Source: JACXVD01 sp020446665 | GTDB lineage: Bacteria; Pseudomonadota; Alphaproteobacteria; Sphingomonadales; Sphingomonadaceae | DNA length: 64,000 bases | Reading direction: 5' to 3' | Assembly (NCBI GenBank): GCA_041396905.1 | Contig: JAWKXQ010000007.1 | Span: 1-64,000 of the forward strand | Shown here: positions 49,317 to 61,299 of the stretch, in pieces | Layout of the letters: the number at the start of each line of letters is the position of its first letter | Position numbering within the stretch: the stretch's first letter is position 1 | Notes under the pieces: model-generated | The model's database searches: none | Seen by the model: only the letters and a program-made list of their open reading frames with translations | What the model was told of the DNA's origin: nothing | Made by a program: the position numbers and the translations under genes

Positions 49317-50359
49317 GCGCGCGCGAGAAATTCCTTGCTGAAGCTGGCAAACGCATCCTGATCTTTGACGGGGCCTTCGGCACACAGATCCAGAACCGCA
49401 AGCTGAGCGAAGAGGATTTCGCCGGTGCGCTGAATCTCGGGCACGATCAGAAGGGCAATAATGACATCCTCGCGCTGACCCGCCCGGATGTGATCGCCGA
49501 TGTCACCCGCGCCTATTTCAAAGCCGGGTCAGACCTCGTTTCGACCAACACTTTCTCTGCCAACCGGATCAGCCAGGCCGATTATGGGGCAGAGGGGCTG
49601 GTGCGCGACATCAATATCGCTGCTGCCCGCATCGCCCGCGAAGTGGCGGATGAATTCGCGACCAAGGACGGCCGCCCGCGCTTTGTCGCCGGAGCTATCG
49701 GCCCGACCAACAAGACGCTCAGCCTGTCGCCCGATGTGGAAGATCCCGGCTTTCGCGAGATCGACTTCGATTTCCTGGCCGAGGTCTATCGTGAACAAGC
49801 CGCGGCGCTGCTGGAGGGCGGGGCGGATTTCATCCTTGTCGAAACCATCTTCGACACGCTCAATGCCAAGGCGGCGGTGCATGCTGTGCTGTCATTGGCG
49901 ACGGAGCTGGGCCGGGACATCCCGATCATGCTCTCCATGACGCTGACTGACCTGTCCGGCCGCAACCTGTCGGGCCATACGGTCGAAGCCTTCTGGTATT
50001 CGGTGCGCCATGCAAACCCGCTGACCGTGGGGCTCAATTGCTCCTTTGGCGCGGACCAGCTGCGCCCGCATATCCAGCTGCTCAGCCGGATCGCGGATTG
50101 CCCGATCCTGGCCTATCCCAATGCGGGCCTGCCGAATGAGCTGGGCGAATATGATGAAATGCCCGAAACAACCGCGCGCCATTTGCAGGACTGGGCACAG
50201 AACGGCACTGTCAATGCGCTGGGCGGCTGTTGTGGTTCGACGCCAGACCATATCGCTGCGATTGCCAAAGCGGTTGCGGGCCTTGCTCCGCGCACCTTGC
50301 CGCACCCGCCCGTGGCGACCCGTCTGGCGGGTCTCGAACCGTTTACGATGGCGGCGTGA
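49313..50359 (+). CDS. metH: Methionine synthase, homocysteine-binding part (MetH1)
   Basis: 348 residues equal to the first domain of full-length MetH, here as its own gene, as is common in alphaproteobacteria. IFDGAFGTQIQ starts the barrel; zinc ligands are the Cys in GLNCSFG and the Cys pair in GGCCGSTPDH. Its partner with folate-, B12- and activation domains is the next gene. The two halves are parted by a 23-bp inverted repeat. Confidence 0.96.
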   Translation: MSAREKFLAEAGKRILIFDGAFGTQIQNRKLSEEDFAGALNLGHDQKGNNDILALTRPDVIADVTRAYFKAGSDLVSTNTFSANRISQADYGAEGLVRDINIAAARIAREVADEFATKDGRPRFVAGAIGPTNKTLSLSPDVEDPGFREIDFDFLAEVYREQAAALLEGGADFILVETIFDTLNAKAAVHAVLSLATELGRDIPIMLSMTLTDLSGRNLSGHTVEAFWYSVRHANPLTVGLNCSFGADQLRPHIQLLSRIADCPILAYPNAGLPNELGEYDEMPETTARHLQDWAQNGTVNALGGCCGSTPDHIAAIAKAVAGLAPRTLPHPPVATRLAGLEPFTMAA

Positions 50360-50374
50360 GCCAAGCACTAACAA

Positions 50375-50455
50375 CGTCATCCCAGCGAAAGCTGGGACCG
50401 CTCACGGCACCCGCCGAGTTGACTGAAACAGATCCCAGCTTTCGCTGGGATGACG
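50375..50455. repeat. REP-like palindrome inside the met operon
   Basis: The 23-base arms at 50375-50397 and 50433-50455 are perfect inverted repeats (beginning CGTCATCCCAGCGAAAGC). Each arm can itself fold (CCCAGC-GAAA-GCTGGG). It fills the gap between metH1 and metH2. Confidence 0.85.
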
Positions 50456-50465
50456 GATATTCTCC

Positions 50466-53068
<2,603 letters not shown>

Positions 53069-53093
<25 letters not shown>

Positions 53094-53885
53094 GCGCATT
53101 GCCGCCGGGGCGGCTGGTCTGGACCGGCGGTCTGGCCCTGCTGGTGGCCTATGCTGCGCTGTGGGTACTGGTCCCGTGGGATAAGGGCTTATTGCAGGAT
53201 TTGTGGTTTCTGCCCGGTGTGGGCGTGATCGGCGCGATCATTGCCAACACGTCGGGCACTGGCGGCGGGGTGGTGTTCGTCCCGGCCTTCAACGCCTTGC
53301 GCGAACATGGGGTGATGGCGCTCGACCCGCTCTGGATCGAAGGGGTTTCGATGGCCATACAGGCCTTCGGGATGACCATGGGCGGCCTGCGCTGGACCGA
53401 TCGGCTGTTCCACCAGCCCGCTGTGCAGCCGGGGATCGCACGATGCGCAGGTGCGCCCGCGTGACTTCTTCGTCGTATCGGGCCGCGTCCTGCTCCTGTC
53501 CTTGCCTGCCATGCTGGTGAATCAACGTCTGGTAATGATGGATGCCCATCTGCTTCTGGCAATAGCCGGCGGGTTCGTGACGGCCTTGTTCTCCGTCGGG
53601 ATCGGCGAACTGGTCGGGCTCTATCTGTTCATTCGGCACTATCCCGTTCTGCTATGCCCCGGCACTGCCTGCGTCATTTCCTCTGTCAGCATGATCCTGG
53701 GCAGTATCTGGCATGTCGGGGCAGGGACGGTTCAGTGGGAAGTCGTGTTGCTGGCGGCGCCAGCCGCTGTGCTGGGTGGCTTTCTGGCGCGCCCGATTGC
53801 GCTGGGCTCGCGCAGGCTCAAGACGCTGGTTGGCGGCTGGATAGTTCTTTCGGCCCTTGATCTCGTCTGGATCAATGCAGGATGA
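53069..53885 (+). pseudogene. TSUP/TauE-SafE family permease, frameshifted
   Basis: Membrane protein of about 270 residues when repaired. From GTG 53069 (with GGAGG upstream, inside the end of metH2) the first half reads VGVIGAIIANTSGTGGGVVFVPAF, family-typical, up to FHQPAVQPG. The second half (RPRDFFVVSGRVLLLSLPAM, ALFSVGIGELVGLYLF, LCPGTACVISSVSMILG) is in the next frame. Removing one G of GGGG at 53431-53434 joins them as PGSHDAQVRPRDFF. TSUP proteins move small sulfur or carbon anions; nothing closer can be said. Confidence 0.82.
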
Positions 53886-53898
53886 GCATGTGAATTGG

Positions 53899-53912
53899 TT
53901 CGTATATACGAA
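53899..53912. promoter_or_regulatory. 14-bp perfect palindrome
   Basis: TTCGTATATACGAA is a perfect 14-bp palindrome in an AT-rich stretch, 14 bases after the TSUP stop and about 190 bases before the glycine riboswitch. It could be an operator for the gcv transcript. A related half site (CATATACGATTGACC) appears at 54013-54027, in a possible promoter. Confidence 0.4.
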
Positions 53913-54086
53913 TATTTCAGCAGGCTGGCGTTTGCGTGGGAATAACGGGTTAAGTCAGGATTTGCGGGTTTTTCTATCCACATTTTCAAAGCCTGCCTCC
54001 CGCATTTTGTTCACATATACGATTGACCTTTGCGCCGAATCGAGCGAATTTAGTGCTGTCGCCGGGTTCTTCGGAATTCGGCCCCG

Positions 54087-54285
54087 TCGAGGGAGAGTCC
54101 CTGTGCTCGCGAAGGGCACAGGGCGCCGAAGGAGCAACCGCCCCGGAAACTCTCAGGCAGCGAGGACCGCGGCGGGGGATCGACACTCTGGAAAGCGTTT
54201 CGGCGAAAGTCGGAACCACCGAAGGAGAAAGCCGGGTATTCGACCCACCTGGCCAAGCTCTCAGGTATCCCGACAGAGGGGGCGG
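54087..54285 (+). promoter_or_regulatory. Tandem glycine riboswitch
   Basis: Two glycine aptamers in a row. Aptamer I (54087-54185) has P1 arms GTCGA/TCGAC, GGGAGAG, GCGCCGAAGGAGCAA and GGAAACTCTCAGGCA. Aptamer II (54198-54285) has ACCGAAGGAGAAA, CCAAGCTCTCAGGTA and GACAGAGGGGG. The conserved CTCTCAGG and CCGAAGGAG cores occur in both. It precedes gcvT by 49 bases and should turn on the glycine cleavage system when glycine is abundant. Confidence 0.95.
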
Positions 54286-54334
54286 CGGTGAAGGTGTTCG
54301 ACCCCTCCGAGCACTGCCGCCCCGAGTCGGAGAA

Positions 54335-55477
54335 ATGCTGGTGAGCGAAGCGATTACCCGGGACGAAGTGGAAGAGCGTGCGCCTGAGCCTCTGGTGCTC
54401 GACGCATGGCATCGCGCACATGGCGCGCGGATGGTGCCCTTTGCCGGGTATGAAATGCCGATCCAGTATGAAGGGATCGTGGCTGAACATAACTGGACGC
54501 GCAGCAGCGCTAGCCTGTTCGATGTCAGCCATATGGGCCAGCTGTCCGTCTCCGGCGACAGCGCGGCGCAAGCGCTGGAGGCCTTGCTGCCCGGCGATAT
54601 GGCCGGGTTGAGCGAAGGGCAGATGCGCTATTCCATGCTGTTGGATGAGCAGGGCGGAATTCTTGACGATCTGATCGTCACCCATGCCGGATCGCATCTC
54701 GCCCTGGTGGTGAATGGCGCGATGAAATGGGACGATATTGCCCATTTGCGCGAATATCTGCCCGATGACATCACGCTGACTCATCATGACGAACAGGCGC
54801 TGTTTGCGCTGCAAGGCCCGCTGGCTGCCGATGCGCTGGCGGCGATTGTGCCGGGCGTGACGGAGCTGACTTTCATGACGGCGGGCCTGTTTGACTGGCA
54901 GGGCGTGCCGCTGTGGATCAGCCGTTCAGGTTATACGGGTGAGGACGGGTTCGAGATTTCCGTCCCTGCGGAGCTGGCGGAAAAGCTGGCCAATGCGCTG
55001 CTGGCAGACGAGCGGGTAAAACCGGCCGGGCTGGGCGCGCGGGACTCGCTCCGGCTGGAGGCTGGCCTGCCGCTCTATGGCCATGACCTGACCGACCAGA
55101 CCGATCCCGTATCTGCCGGGCTGCTCTTTGCCTTGAGCAAGAACCGGCGCGAATGTGGCGGCTGGATGGGGCATGATGCGGTGGCGCAAGTGCTCGCCAA
55201 CGGCCCCGCCAGCAAACGTGTTGGCCTGTCGCTCGAAGGGCGCATGCCTGCCCGCGAAGGGGCGGAGGTGTTTGCCGGTGACGCAAAGGTCGGCACGCTC
55301 ACCAGCGGCGGCTTTTCGCCCACGCTCGGCCATCCGATTGCCATGGCCTATGTCAGCGCTGCCCATGCCGCGCCTGATACACCGCTCGAAATCGAAGTCC
55401 GGGGCAAGCGCCTGCCTGCAAAGGTGGTGAAAATGCCCTTCGTCCCCCACCGCTATCACCGCAAGGGAGCTGCCTGA
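54335..55477 (+). CDS. gcvT: Glycine cleavage system T protein
   Basis: Aminomethyltransferase of 380 residues. GARMVPFAGYEMPIQYEGIVAEHNW and LFDVSHMGQLSV are standard, and LGARDSLRLEAGLPLYGHDL marks the folate/lipoyl end. The start is ATG 54335 (a GTG at 54341 is nearly as good); the frame before it is riboswitch RNA. Its stop overlaps the gcvH start (TGATG). Confidence 0.96.
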   Translation: MLVSEAITRDEVEERAPEPLVLDAWHRAHGARMVPFAGYEMPIQYEGIVAEHNWTRSSASLFDVSHMGQLSVSGDSAAQALEALLPGDMAGLSEGQMRYSMLLDEQGGILDDLIVTHAGSHLALVVNGAMKWDDIAHLREYLPDDITLTHHDEQALFALQGPLAADALAAIVPGVTELTFMTAGLFDWQGVPLWISRSGYTGEDGFEISVPAELAEKLANALLADERVKPAGLGARDSLRLEAGLPLYGHDLTDQTDPVSAGLLFALSKNRRECGGWMGHDAVAQVLANGPASKRVGLSLEGRMPAREGAEVFAGDAKVGTLTSGGFSPTLGHPIAMAYVSAAHAAPDTPLEIEVRGKRLPAKVVKMPFVPHRYHRKGAA

Positions 55478-55848
55478 TGGCCCGCCTTTATACTGAAGAC
55501 CACGAATGGATTGAACTGGATGGCGAAGTCGCGACAGTCGGCATCACCAATTACGCGCAGGAACAGCTGGGCGATATCGTCTTCGTCGAAGTGCCCGATA
55601 CCGGCGCGGAGCTGACCAAGGGCGGCGATGCCGCCGTGGTGGAAAGCGTGAAGGCGGCAAGCGATGTCTATTCGCCTGTTTCCGGCACTGTGACCGAAGG
55701 GAACAGCGCGCTGGAGGAAGACCCCGCGCTGGTCAATTCCGACCCGGAAGGCGAAGGCTGGTTCTTCAAGCTCACCGTGTCCGACACAGGCGAGCTGGAC
55801 GGGCTGATGGATGCCGCTGCTTACAAGGCGTTTGTGGACGGGCTCTAA
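55477..55848 (+). CDS. gcvH: Glycine cleavage system H protein
   Basis: 123-residue lipoyl carrier. The lipoylated lysine is in the motif AVVESVKAASDVYSPVSG near residue 63; YTEDHEWIELDGEVATVGIT is the usual start. It shuttles the aminomethyl group between GcvP, GcvT and GcvL. Confidence 0.98.
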   Translation: MARLYTEDHEWIELDGEVATVGITNYAQEQLGDIVFVEVPDTGAELTKGGDAAVVESVKAASDVYSPVSGTVTEGNSALEEDPALVNSDPEGEGWFFKLTVSDTGELDGLMDAAAYKAFVDGL

Positions 55849-55856
55849 CCTATAAG

Positions 55857-55999
55857 CCCCCTCTTCTTCAGAGGAGGGGGTTGGGGGTGGTGGCGAGCCC
55901 GGACAACGGCCGGGAGAGCACCGCAAGCACCACCCCACTGCGACTGGGCTCCGCTTCGCGTCACCAAGTCTCGTTGCCCCTCCTCTGAAGAAGAGGGGG
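55857..55999. repeat. Long inverted repeat inside the gcv operon
   Basis: The 23-base arms at 55857-55879 and 55977-55999 are perfect inverted repeats (starting CCCCCTCTTCTTCAGAGG). A second nested pair (GGGGTGGTG / CACCACCCC) lies inside. The element separates gcvH from gcvPA and is a REP-like insertion. Confidence 0.85.
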
Positions 56000-56015
56000 A
56001 GAAAGTGGAAAAGCA

Positions 56016-57377
56016 ATGCGTTACCTTCCCCTGACCGATGCCGACCGGGCGCAGATGCTCGGCGTGATCGGAGCAAATTCGATCGATGATCTGTTTGTCG
56101 ATGTGCCCGCAGAAGCGCGGCTTTCCGGCCCGATAGAAGGCTTGTCCAATCACGCCAGCGAAATGGCGGTGGAACGGCACATGGCCAAGCTTGCCGGGCA
56201 GAATATGGTTGCCGGGCAAGTGCCCTTCTTCCTCGGCGCGGGGGCTTATCGCCACCATGTCCCGGCTTCGGTCGATCATCTGATCCAGCGCGGGGAGTTT
56301 CTCACCGCCTACACGCCCTATCAGCCGGAAATCGCGCAGGGCACGCTGCAGATGCTGTTCGAATTCCAGACGCAGGTTGCGCGGCTGCTGGGCTGTGCGG
56401 TGGCCAATGCCAGCATGTATGATGGCTCCACCGCGTGCTGGGAAGCGATTGCCATGGCCGGGCGCGTGACAAAGCGCAGCCGCGCCTTGCTCGCTTGCGG
56501 GCTGCATCCGCATTATGTCGAAGTCGCAAAGACCATGGCGAAATTCACGGGTGACACCATCGCCAGCGGCACGCCGGACCTTACAGCCTCCTGCGGCGAG
56601 GACGAGCTGATCGCTGAGATTACCGACGAAACCAGCTGCGTGGTGGTGCAATATCCCGATATTCTCGGGCGCATTCCTGACCTCTCGAGGATCGCTGATG
56701 CTGCCCATGCCAAGGGCGCGCTGCTGGTCGCAGTGGTGACAGAGCCTGTGGCGCTGGGCGCGATCCAATCCCCCGGCGAACTGGGCGCGGATATTGTCGT
56801 GGGCGAGGGGCAATCGCTGGGCGTAGGCCTGCAGTTCGGCGGCCCCTATCTCGGCCTGTTTGCCGTGCGCGACCCCAAGCATGTGCGCCAGATGCCGGGC
56901 CGGCTGTGCGGGGAAACCGTGGACGCAGAGGGCAAGCGGGGCTTCGTGCTGACGCTGTCCACCCGCGAGCAGCATATCCGGCGTGAGAAAGCGACCAGCA
57001 ATATCTGCACCAATAGCGGGCTGTGTGCGCTGGCTTTCAGCATTCACATGACCCTGCTGGGCGAGAAGGGCCTGCGGCAGATGGCGATGGAGAACCACCG
57101 GCTGGCCTGCCATGCGGCGGACCGTCTGGCCGCGGTGCCGGGGGTGGCGCTGGTCAATGACAGCTTCTTCAATGAATTCACGCTCACTTTGCCGCGCGAT
57201 GCGCGCAGCGTGGTGCATGACCTGGCGGCGCGCGACGTGCTGGCCGGGGTCTCGCTCGGGCGGCTCTATCCCGGCGCTGCCGAACTTTCCGGCGGCCTGG
57301 TTGTCGCAGTGACGGAAACCACCAGCGAGGAGGATATCGAAAACTTCGCCGCTGCCCTGCAGGAGGTGCTGGCATGA
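56016..57377 (+). CDS. gcvPA: Glycine dehydrogenase, subunit 1 (GcvPA)
   Basis: 453 residues, N-terminal half of the P protein as an own gene, the two-subunit form. MRYLPLTDADRAQMLGVIGA, FLGAGAYRHHVPASVDHL and TPYQPEIAQGTLQMLFEFQ are typical. It overlaps gcvPB by four bases (ATGA). Confidence 0.97.
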   Translation: MRYLPLTDADRAQMLGVIGANSIDDLFVDVPAEARLSGPIEGLSNHASEMAVERHMAKLAGQNMVAGQVPFFLGAGAYRHHVPASVDHLIQRGEFLTAYTPYQPEIAQGTLQMLFEFQTQVARLLGCAVANASMYDGSTACWEAIAMAGRVTKRSRALLACGLHPHYVEVAKTMAKFTGDTIASGTPDLTASCGEDELIAEITDETSCVVVQYPDILGRIPDLSRIADAAHAKGALLVAVVTEPVALGAIQSPGELGADIVVGEGQSLGVGLQFGGPYLGLFAVRDPKHVRQMPGRLCGETVDAEGKRGFVLTLSTREQHIRREKATSNICTNSGLCALAFSIHMTLLGEKGLRQMAMENHRLACHAADRLAAVPGVALVNDSFFNEFTLTLPRDARSVVHDLAARDVLAGVSLGRLYPGAAELSGGLVVAVTETTSEEDIENFAAALQEVLA

Positions 57378-58933
57378 ACGCGCCCAACAAGAGCGGATGG
57401 AAGCCTGAAATGGACGCTGCCCTGCCGGATGCCGCTGCGCCGACCCATACCGGCAACCGCGCGCTGATGCTGGAAGAGAAGCTGATCTTCGAAATCGGCA
57501 GCAGCGATACGACCGGGGTGGATCTGCCCGTAGCTAAAGGCGGCACAAACCGCCTCGGCGGGATGGAGCGCAGCGCGCCCATCGGCCTGCCGGGCCTGTC
57601 AGAGCCGGAGGCAGTGCGCCATTACACCCGCCTCAGCCGCCAGAATTATGCCATCGATCTGGGCCTGTTCCCGCTCGGCAGCTGTACGATGAAGCATAAT
57701 CCGCGGCTCAACGAGAAAGTCGCGCGCATGCCCGGCTTTGCCGATGTCCACCCGTTGCAGCCGCAGGAAACAGTGCGCGGCGCGCTGGGCGTGATCAATG
57801 AGCTGGCACAATGGCTGATTGACCTGACCGGCATGCACGGCGTGGCCATGAGCCCCAAGGCCGGGGCGCATGGTGAGCTGTGCGGCATTCTGTGCATCCG
57901 TGCCGCGCTGGATGCGCGGGGCGATCCGCGCGAAGTGATCCTCGTGCCGGAAAGCGCACACGGCACCAATCCCGCCACCGCCGCCTTTGCCGGATACCGG
58001 GTGGAGAATATCCCCGCCACGGCCGAAGGGCGGGTGGATCTGGCCGCGCTGAAGGCCCGCCTCGGCCCGGATGTCGCCGGGGTGATGATCACCAATCCGA
58101 ATACTTGCGGCCTGTTCGAGCGTGACATGAAGGCGATATCCGACGCGGTTCATGCCGCGGGCGGCTATGTCTATTGCGATGGGGCCAATTTCAACGCCAT
58201 CGTCGGGCGTGTGCGCCCCGGCGATCTGGGCGTGGATGCGATGCATATCAATCTGCACAAGACCTTCTCCACTCCGCATGGCGGGGGTGGGCCGGGTTCT
58301 GGGCCGGTGGTTCTCAGCGAAGCGCTCAGCCCCTTTGGTCCGCTCCCTTTCACGGCGCGCACCGAAGATGGCGTGGTTCATCTGGTGGAGGAAGAAGGCG
58401 CGGAGGAATTTGGCCATACGCAGGGCTTTGGCCGGATGACCGCCTTCCACGGGCAGATGGGCATGTTCACCCGGGCGCTGGCCTATATCCTCAGCCATGG
58501 CGCCGATGGCTTGCGGCAGGTGGCGGAAGACGCGGTGCTCAACGCCAATTACGTGCTGCGCAGCTGTGAAGACCTGCTCCATGCGCCCTATGCGGCGAGC
58601 GGGCCCTGCATGCATGAGGCCTTGTTTGGCGATGAAGGCTTTGCCGATGGCTTCACCACGCTCGATCTGGCCAAGGCGCTGATCGATGAAGGCTATCACC
58701 CGATGACCATGTATTTTCCGCTGGTTGTGCATGGGGCGATGCTGGTCGAGCCGACCGAGACGGAAAGCAAGGCCGCGCTGGACCAGTTCATCGGTGCCTT
58801 GCGCAGCGTGGCAGAGCGTGCGCGGGCCGGCGATCCGGCGCTGAAGCAGGCCCCGATCCACGCCCCCCGCCGCCGCCTCGACGAAACCCTCGCCGCGCGC
58901 AAGCCGGTGCTGGCGTGGAGCGAGGGGGAGTAG
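57374..58933 (+). CDS. gcvPB: Glycine dehydrogenase, subunit 2 (GcvPB)
   Basis: 519 residues with the PLP site: the Schiff-base lysine lies in HINLHKTFSTPHGGGGPGSGP. FPLGSCTMKHNPRLNE and AGAHGELCGILCIRAA are family blocks. With GcvPA it decarboxylates glycine and loads GcvH. It is the last gene of the gcv operon; a REP-like repeat follows. Confidence 0.97.
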   Translation: MNAPNKSGWKPEMDAALPDAAAPTHTGNRALMLEEKLIFEIGSSDTTGVDLPVAKGGTNRLGGMERSAPIGLPGLSEPEAVRHYTRLSRQNYAIDLGLFPLGSCTMKHNPRLNEKVARMPGFADVHPLQPQETVRGALGVINELAQWLIDLTGMHGVAMSPKAGAHGELCGILCIRAALDARGDPREVILVPESAHGTNPATAAFAGYRVENIPATAEGRVDLAALKARLGPDVAGVMITNPNTCGLFERDMKAISDAVHAAGGYVYCDGANFNAIVGRVRPGDLGVDAMHINLHKTFSTPHGGGGPGSGPVVLSEALSPFGPLPFTARTEDGVVHLVEEEGAEEFGHTQGFGRMTAFHGQMGMFTRALAYILSHGADGLRQVAEDAVLNANYVLRSCEDLLHAPYAASGPCMHEALFGDEGFADGFTTLDLAKALIDEGYHPMTMYFPLVVHGAMLVEPTETESKAALDQFIGALRSVAERARAGDPALKQAPIHAPRRRLDETLAARKPVLAWSEGE

Positions 58934-58949
58934 GCCTGCCCTTGCAATT

Positions 58950-59045
58950 CGTCATTGCGACCCCTGCCTTGAGCCGGGGCAAGCAATCCAAAGCGTAAAG
59001 CGAGACGCTCTGGATTGCCGCGTCGCTTCGCTCCTCGCAATGACG
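58950..59045. repeat. REP-like palindrome (CGTCATTGCGA type)
   Basis: CGTCATTGCGA (58950-58960) is inverted at 59035-59045, and CAATCCA is inverted as TGGATTG inside it. A dispersed repeat type known between genes in many proteobacteria. It lies between gcvPB and the cyclase gene. Confidence 0.8.
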
Positions 59046-59271
59046 AGTCAGTTGCTTGGCGTCTCACTTCTGGCTGACGCCAATTGTATGTTTTCGCCAT
59101 AATTGCCGCTTTTTCGCGCAATTAGGGTCAAGGCGCTTGATCTTCCCTGCCATAGCGGCTTTCTAGGCACCGGACCTGCGGGTCCGGTCCCAATTGCCGC
59201 TAACAGGCGGGTCGCATCACATTATAAGGGACGGCAGCAACGGGGCCAGAAGCGGGGGAAACGCGGCACCT
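59046..59271. other. Leader region of the CHASE2-cyclase gene
   Basis: No gene seen. Two hairpins: TTGGCGTC/GACGCCAA at 59055-59082 and ACCGGACC-TGCG-GGTCCGGT at 59169-59188. The second could be a terminator remnant or structure in the 5' leader of the cyclase message. An ATG at 59272 follows a GC-rich stretch. Confidence 0.5.
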
Positions 59272-61299
59272 ATGCCTGATAGCACGCCTAAGAAAGTCAG
59301 CCTGCTCGCCAGCGGATGGAGCAATGTACGCTCCGCCGGGACGCAGCGTCTGGCGGTGACCGGCGTGCTGGTGCTGATCGCGCTGTTGCTGGCGCGGATG
59401 AGCTGGTCCTTTCCCATCACCGGCGATGCAGAGCGCGGCCTGTTTGATCTGCGCAGCTTTGTACTGGCCGAGCAGGTGGAACAGGATGACCGTATCCTGA
59501 TGGTCGTGTTTGACGATCAGACGCTGATCAATGCGCGCAAGCGCTCTCCGCTGGATCGGGGCCTCTTGTCCGAAGCACTCGCCAATATCGACCAGATGGG
59601 GGCGAAGGCGATCGGGATCGATATTCTGTTCGACCAGCCGCAGGATGAAGATGAGCAGCTGATCGCAACCCTGCGTGGCATGCAGACGCCGACCTTCGTT
59701 GCCTATGCCGAAATGGAAACCAACGCAGACGATATCATTTATGAGCAGCAGCAATTTCTCGACAGTTTTCAGGCGCAGCTGGAAGGGAGCAAGGCGCAGG
59801 CTGCAAGTATTCGGCTGGACAATGCCTTTGGCGTGACGCGCGTCTGGCCCAGTATCGAAGACCATTTGCCGCCCGTGCTGGGCAGGGCGATGATTATCGG
59901 CGCGGGCGAAGCCGACAAGGCATTGCCGGGATATACGGGCAGTATCAATTATCGCCTGCCTGCCTTTCCCGACACACCGGTTTACACCACGCTGCAGATC
60001 GACCTGTTCACTGATCCTGATCCTGATCTTGCCCCGATCATGGCGGAGCAAGTGGCGGGCAAATATGTGCTGATTGGCGGGGACATTATCGACTATGACC
60101 GCGTGGATACGACTTACACCAGCATAACCGGCGAAATGCCCGCCGGGCTGAGGGTCCATGCCGATCTGATCGCGCAAATGCTTGATGGCAAATCCTATGC
60201 TCCTATCGCCAGCTGGACGCTGTGGCTGCTCAGCCTGCTGGTGGTGCTGGCGGGTGTGCTCACTGGTCTGCTGGAGCTGCGCAACTGGAAGGTCTATCCG
60301 CTGCTGGGTTTCCAGTTCCTGATCTTTCTGGGCGTGCCCTTCCTGCTTCATGCGCGCGGGGTGGATACGATGGGGCTGCCTGCCTTTGGCTGGATGGCCG
60401 GGTGGTTCGTCGCCTTCGCTGCCGTAACCTCCGCCGCGCGCGCTTCCACGGCGGTGCAGCGGCAATTCGCGCAAGGGGCGCTGGGCAAATATATCCCGCG
60501 CTCGATTGCCGAGGAACTGGTGGAGAAGCCGCAGCTGCTGGCGCTGCATGGGGAGAAGAAGGAGATTTTCGTTCTCTTCTCGGACCTCGAAGGCTTCACC
60601 AAGATGAGCCATGCGCTGACGCCGGAAATGGTCGCGAAACTGCTCAATCGCTATCTCGAAATGCTCAGCCAGGTCGTGCTCGACCATGGCGGGGTGATCG
60701 ACAAATTCGTGGGTGACGCAGTGGTTGCATTCTGGGGCGCGCCGATTGCCAAGCCCGGCGATGGCGAGCGTGCGGCGCAATGCGGCTATGCCATCTGGCA
60801 GGCGGGCGAGGCATTCCGCGAAGAAGTAGCTGCCATGGACCCGAACCTGCCCAAGATCGGCAAGACCCGCGTCGGTCTGCATTGGGGTGAAGCGGTGGTC
60901 GGCAATTTCGGTGGTGAGCGGCGTATCCAGTACACGGCGCTGGGCGATTCCATGAATACCGCCGCCCGGCTGGAAGCAGCCAACAAGCCGCTGCAAAGCT
61001 CCGTCATGGCGAGCCGGGAATTTGCCGAATTGTCTGACCTTGACTGGTGGCGGCCGATGGGCCGGGTGGTGCTGCGCGGGCGCGCGCGGCCTGTGAATTT
61101 GATGGAGCCAGCGCCTGACTTTCCCGTTCAGGATCGGCAAATGTTGGAACAGGCAATAGAGCTTATCGACAATAACCGGGCCGCAGCCATCGAACTGATC
61201 GAAGAGCTCGTCAGCCGCTATCCGGCTGACACGGCGCTGGAGAATCTGCTAATGCGTACCAAGAAACTGAATGAGGAGGGCGTTTATGTTCTCGGCTAA
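59272..61299 (+). CDS. CHASE2 domain adenylate/guanylate cyclase
   Basis: 675 residues: one N-terminal span (LAVTGVLVLIALLLARM), a periplasmic CHASE2 sensor (~45-310), three spans (~318-400), and a class III cyclase (~430-615). Cyclase motifs: FVLFSDLEGFTKMSHAL with a metal-binding Asp, DKFVGDAVVAFWGAP with the second Asp, and ALGDSMNTAARLEAAN with the transition-state Asn/Arg. Signals outside are converted into cAMP or cGMP. ATG 59272 is preferred; the frame to 59194 adds residues without homologous character. The secreted-protein gene starts 14 bases before its stop. Confidence 0.92.
   Translation: MPDSTPKKVSLLASGWSNVRSAGTQRLAVTGVLVLIALLLARMSWSFPITGDAERGLFDLRSFVLAEQVEQDDRILMVVFDDQTLINARKRSPLDRGLLSEALANIDQMGAKAIGIDILFDQPQDEDEQLIATLRGMQTPTFVAYAEMETNADDIIYEQQQFLDSFQAQLEGSKAQAASIRLDNAFGVTRVWPSIEDHLPPVLGRAMIIGAGEADKALPGYTGSINYRLPAFPDTPVYTTLQIDLFTDPDPDLAPIMAEQVAGKYVLIGGDIIDYDRVDTTYTSITGEMPAGLRVHADLIAQMLDGKSYAPIASWTLWLLSLLVVLAGVLTGLLELRNWKVYPLLGFQFLIFLGVPFLLHARGVDTMGLPAFGWMAGWFVAFAAVTSAARASTAVQRQFAQGALGKYIPRSIAEELVEKPQLLALHGEKKEIFVLFSDLEGFTKMSHALTPEMVAKLLNRYLEMLSQVVLDHGGVIDKFVGDAVVAFWGAPIAKPGDGERAAQCGYAIWQAGEAFREEVAAMDPNLPKIGKTRVGLHWGEAVVGNFGGERRIQYTALGDSMNTAARLEAANKPLQSSVMASREFAELSDLDWWRPMGRVVLRGRARPVNLMEPAPDFPVQDRQMLEQAIELIDNNRAAAIELIEELVSRYPADTALENLLMRTKKLNEEGVYVLG

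Noticed and set aside
54023..54334. N-terminal extension of gcvT by about 100 residues
   Set aside because: The frame happens to be open through the tandem glycine riboswitch; the residues are translated RNA structure, and real GcvT starts around 54335.
59200..61140. 646-residue frame on the - strand
   Set aside because: Antisense of the CHASE2 cyclase, His/Gln/Arg-rich without motifs.
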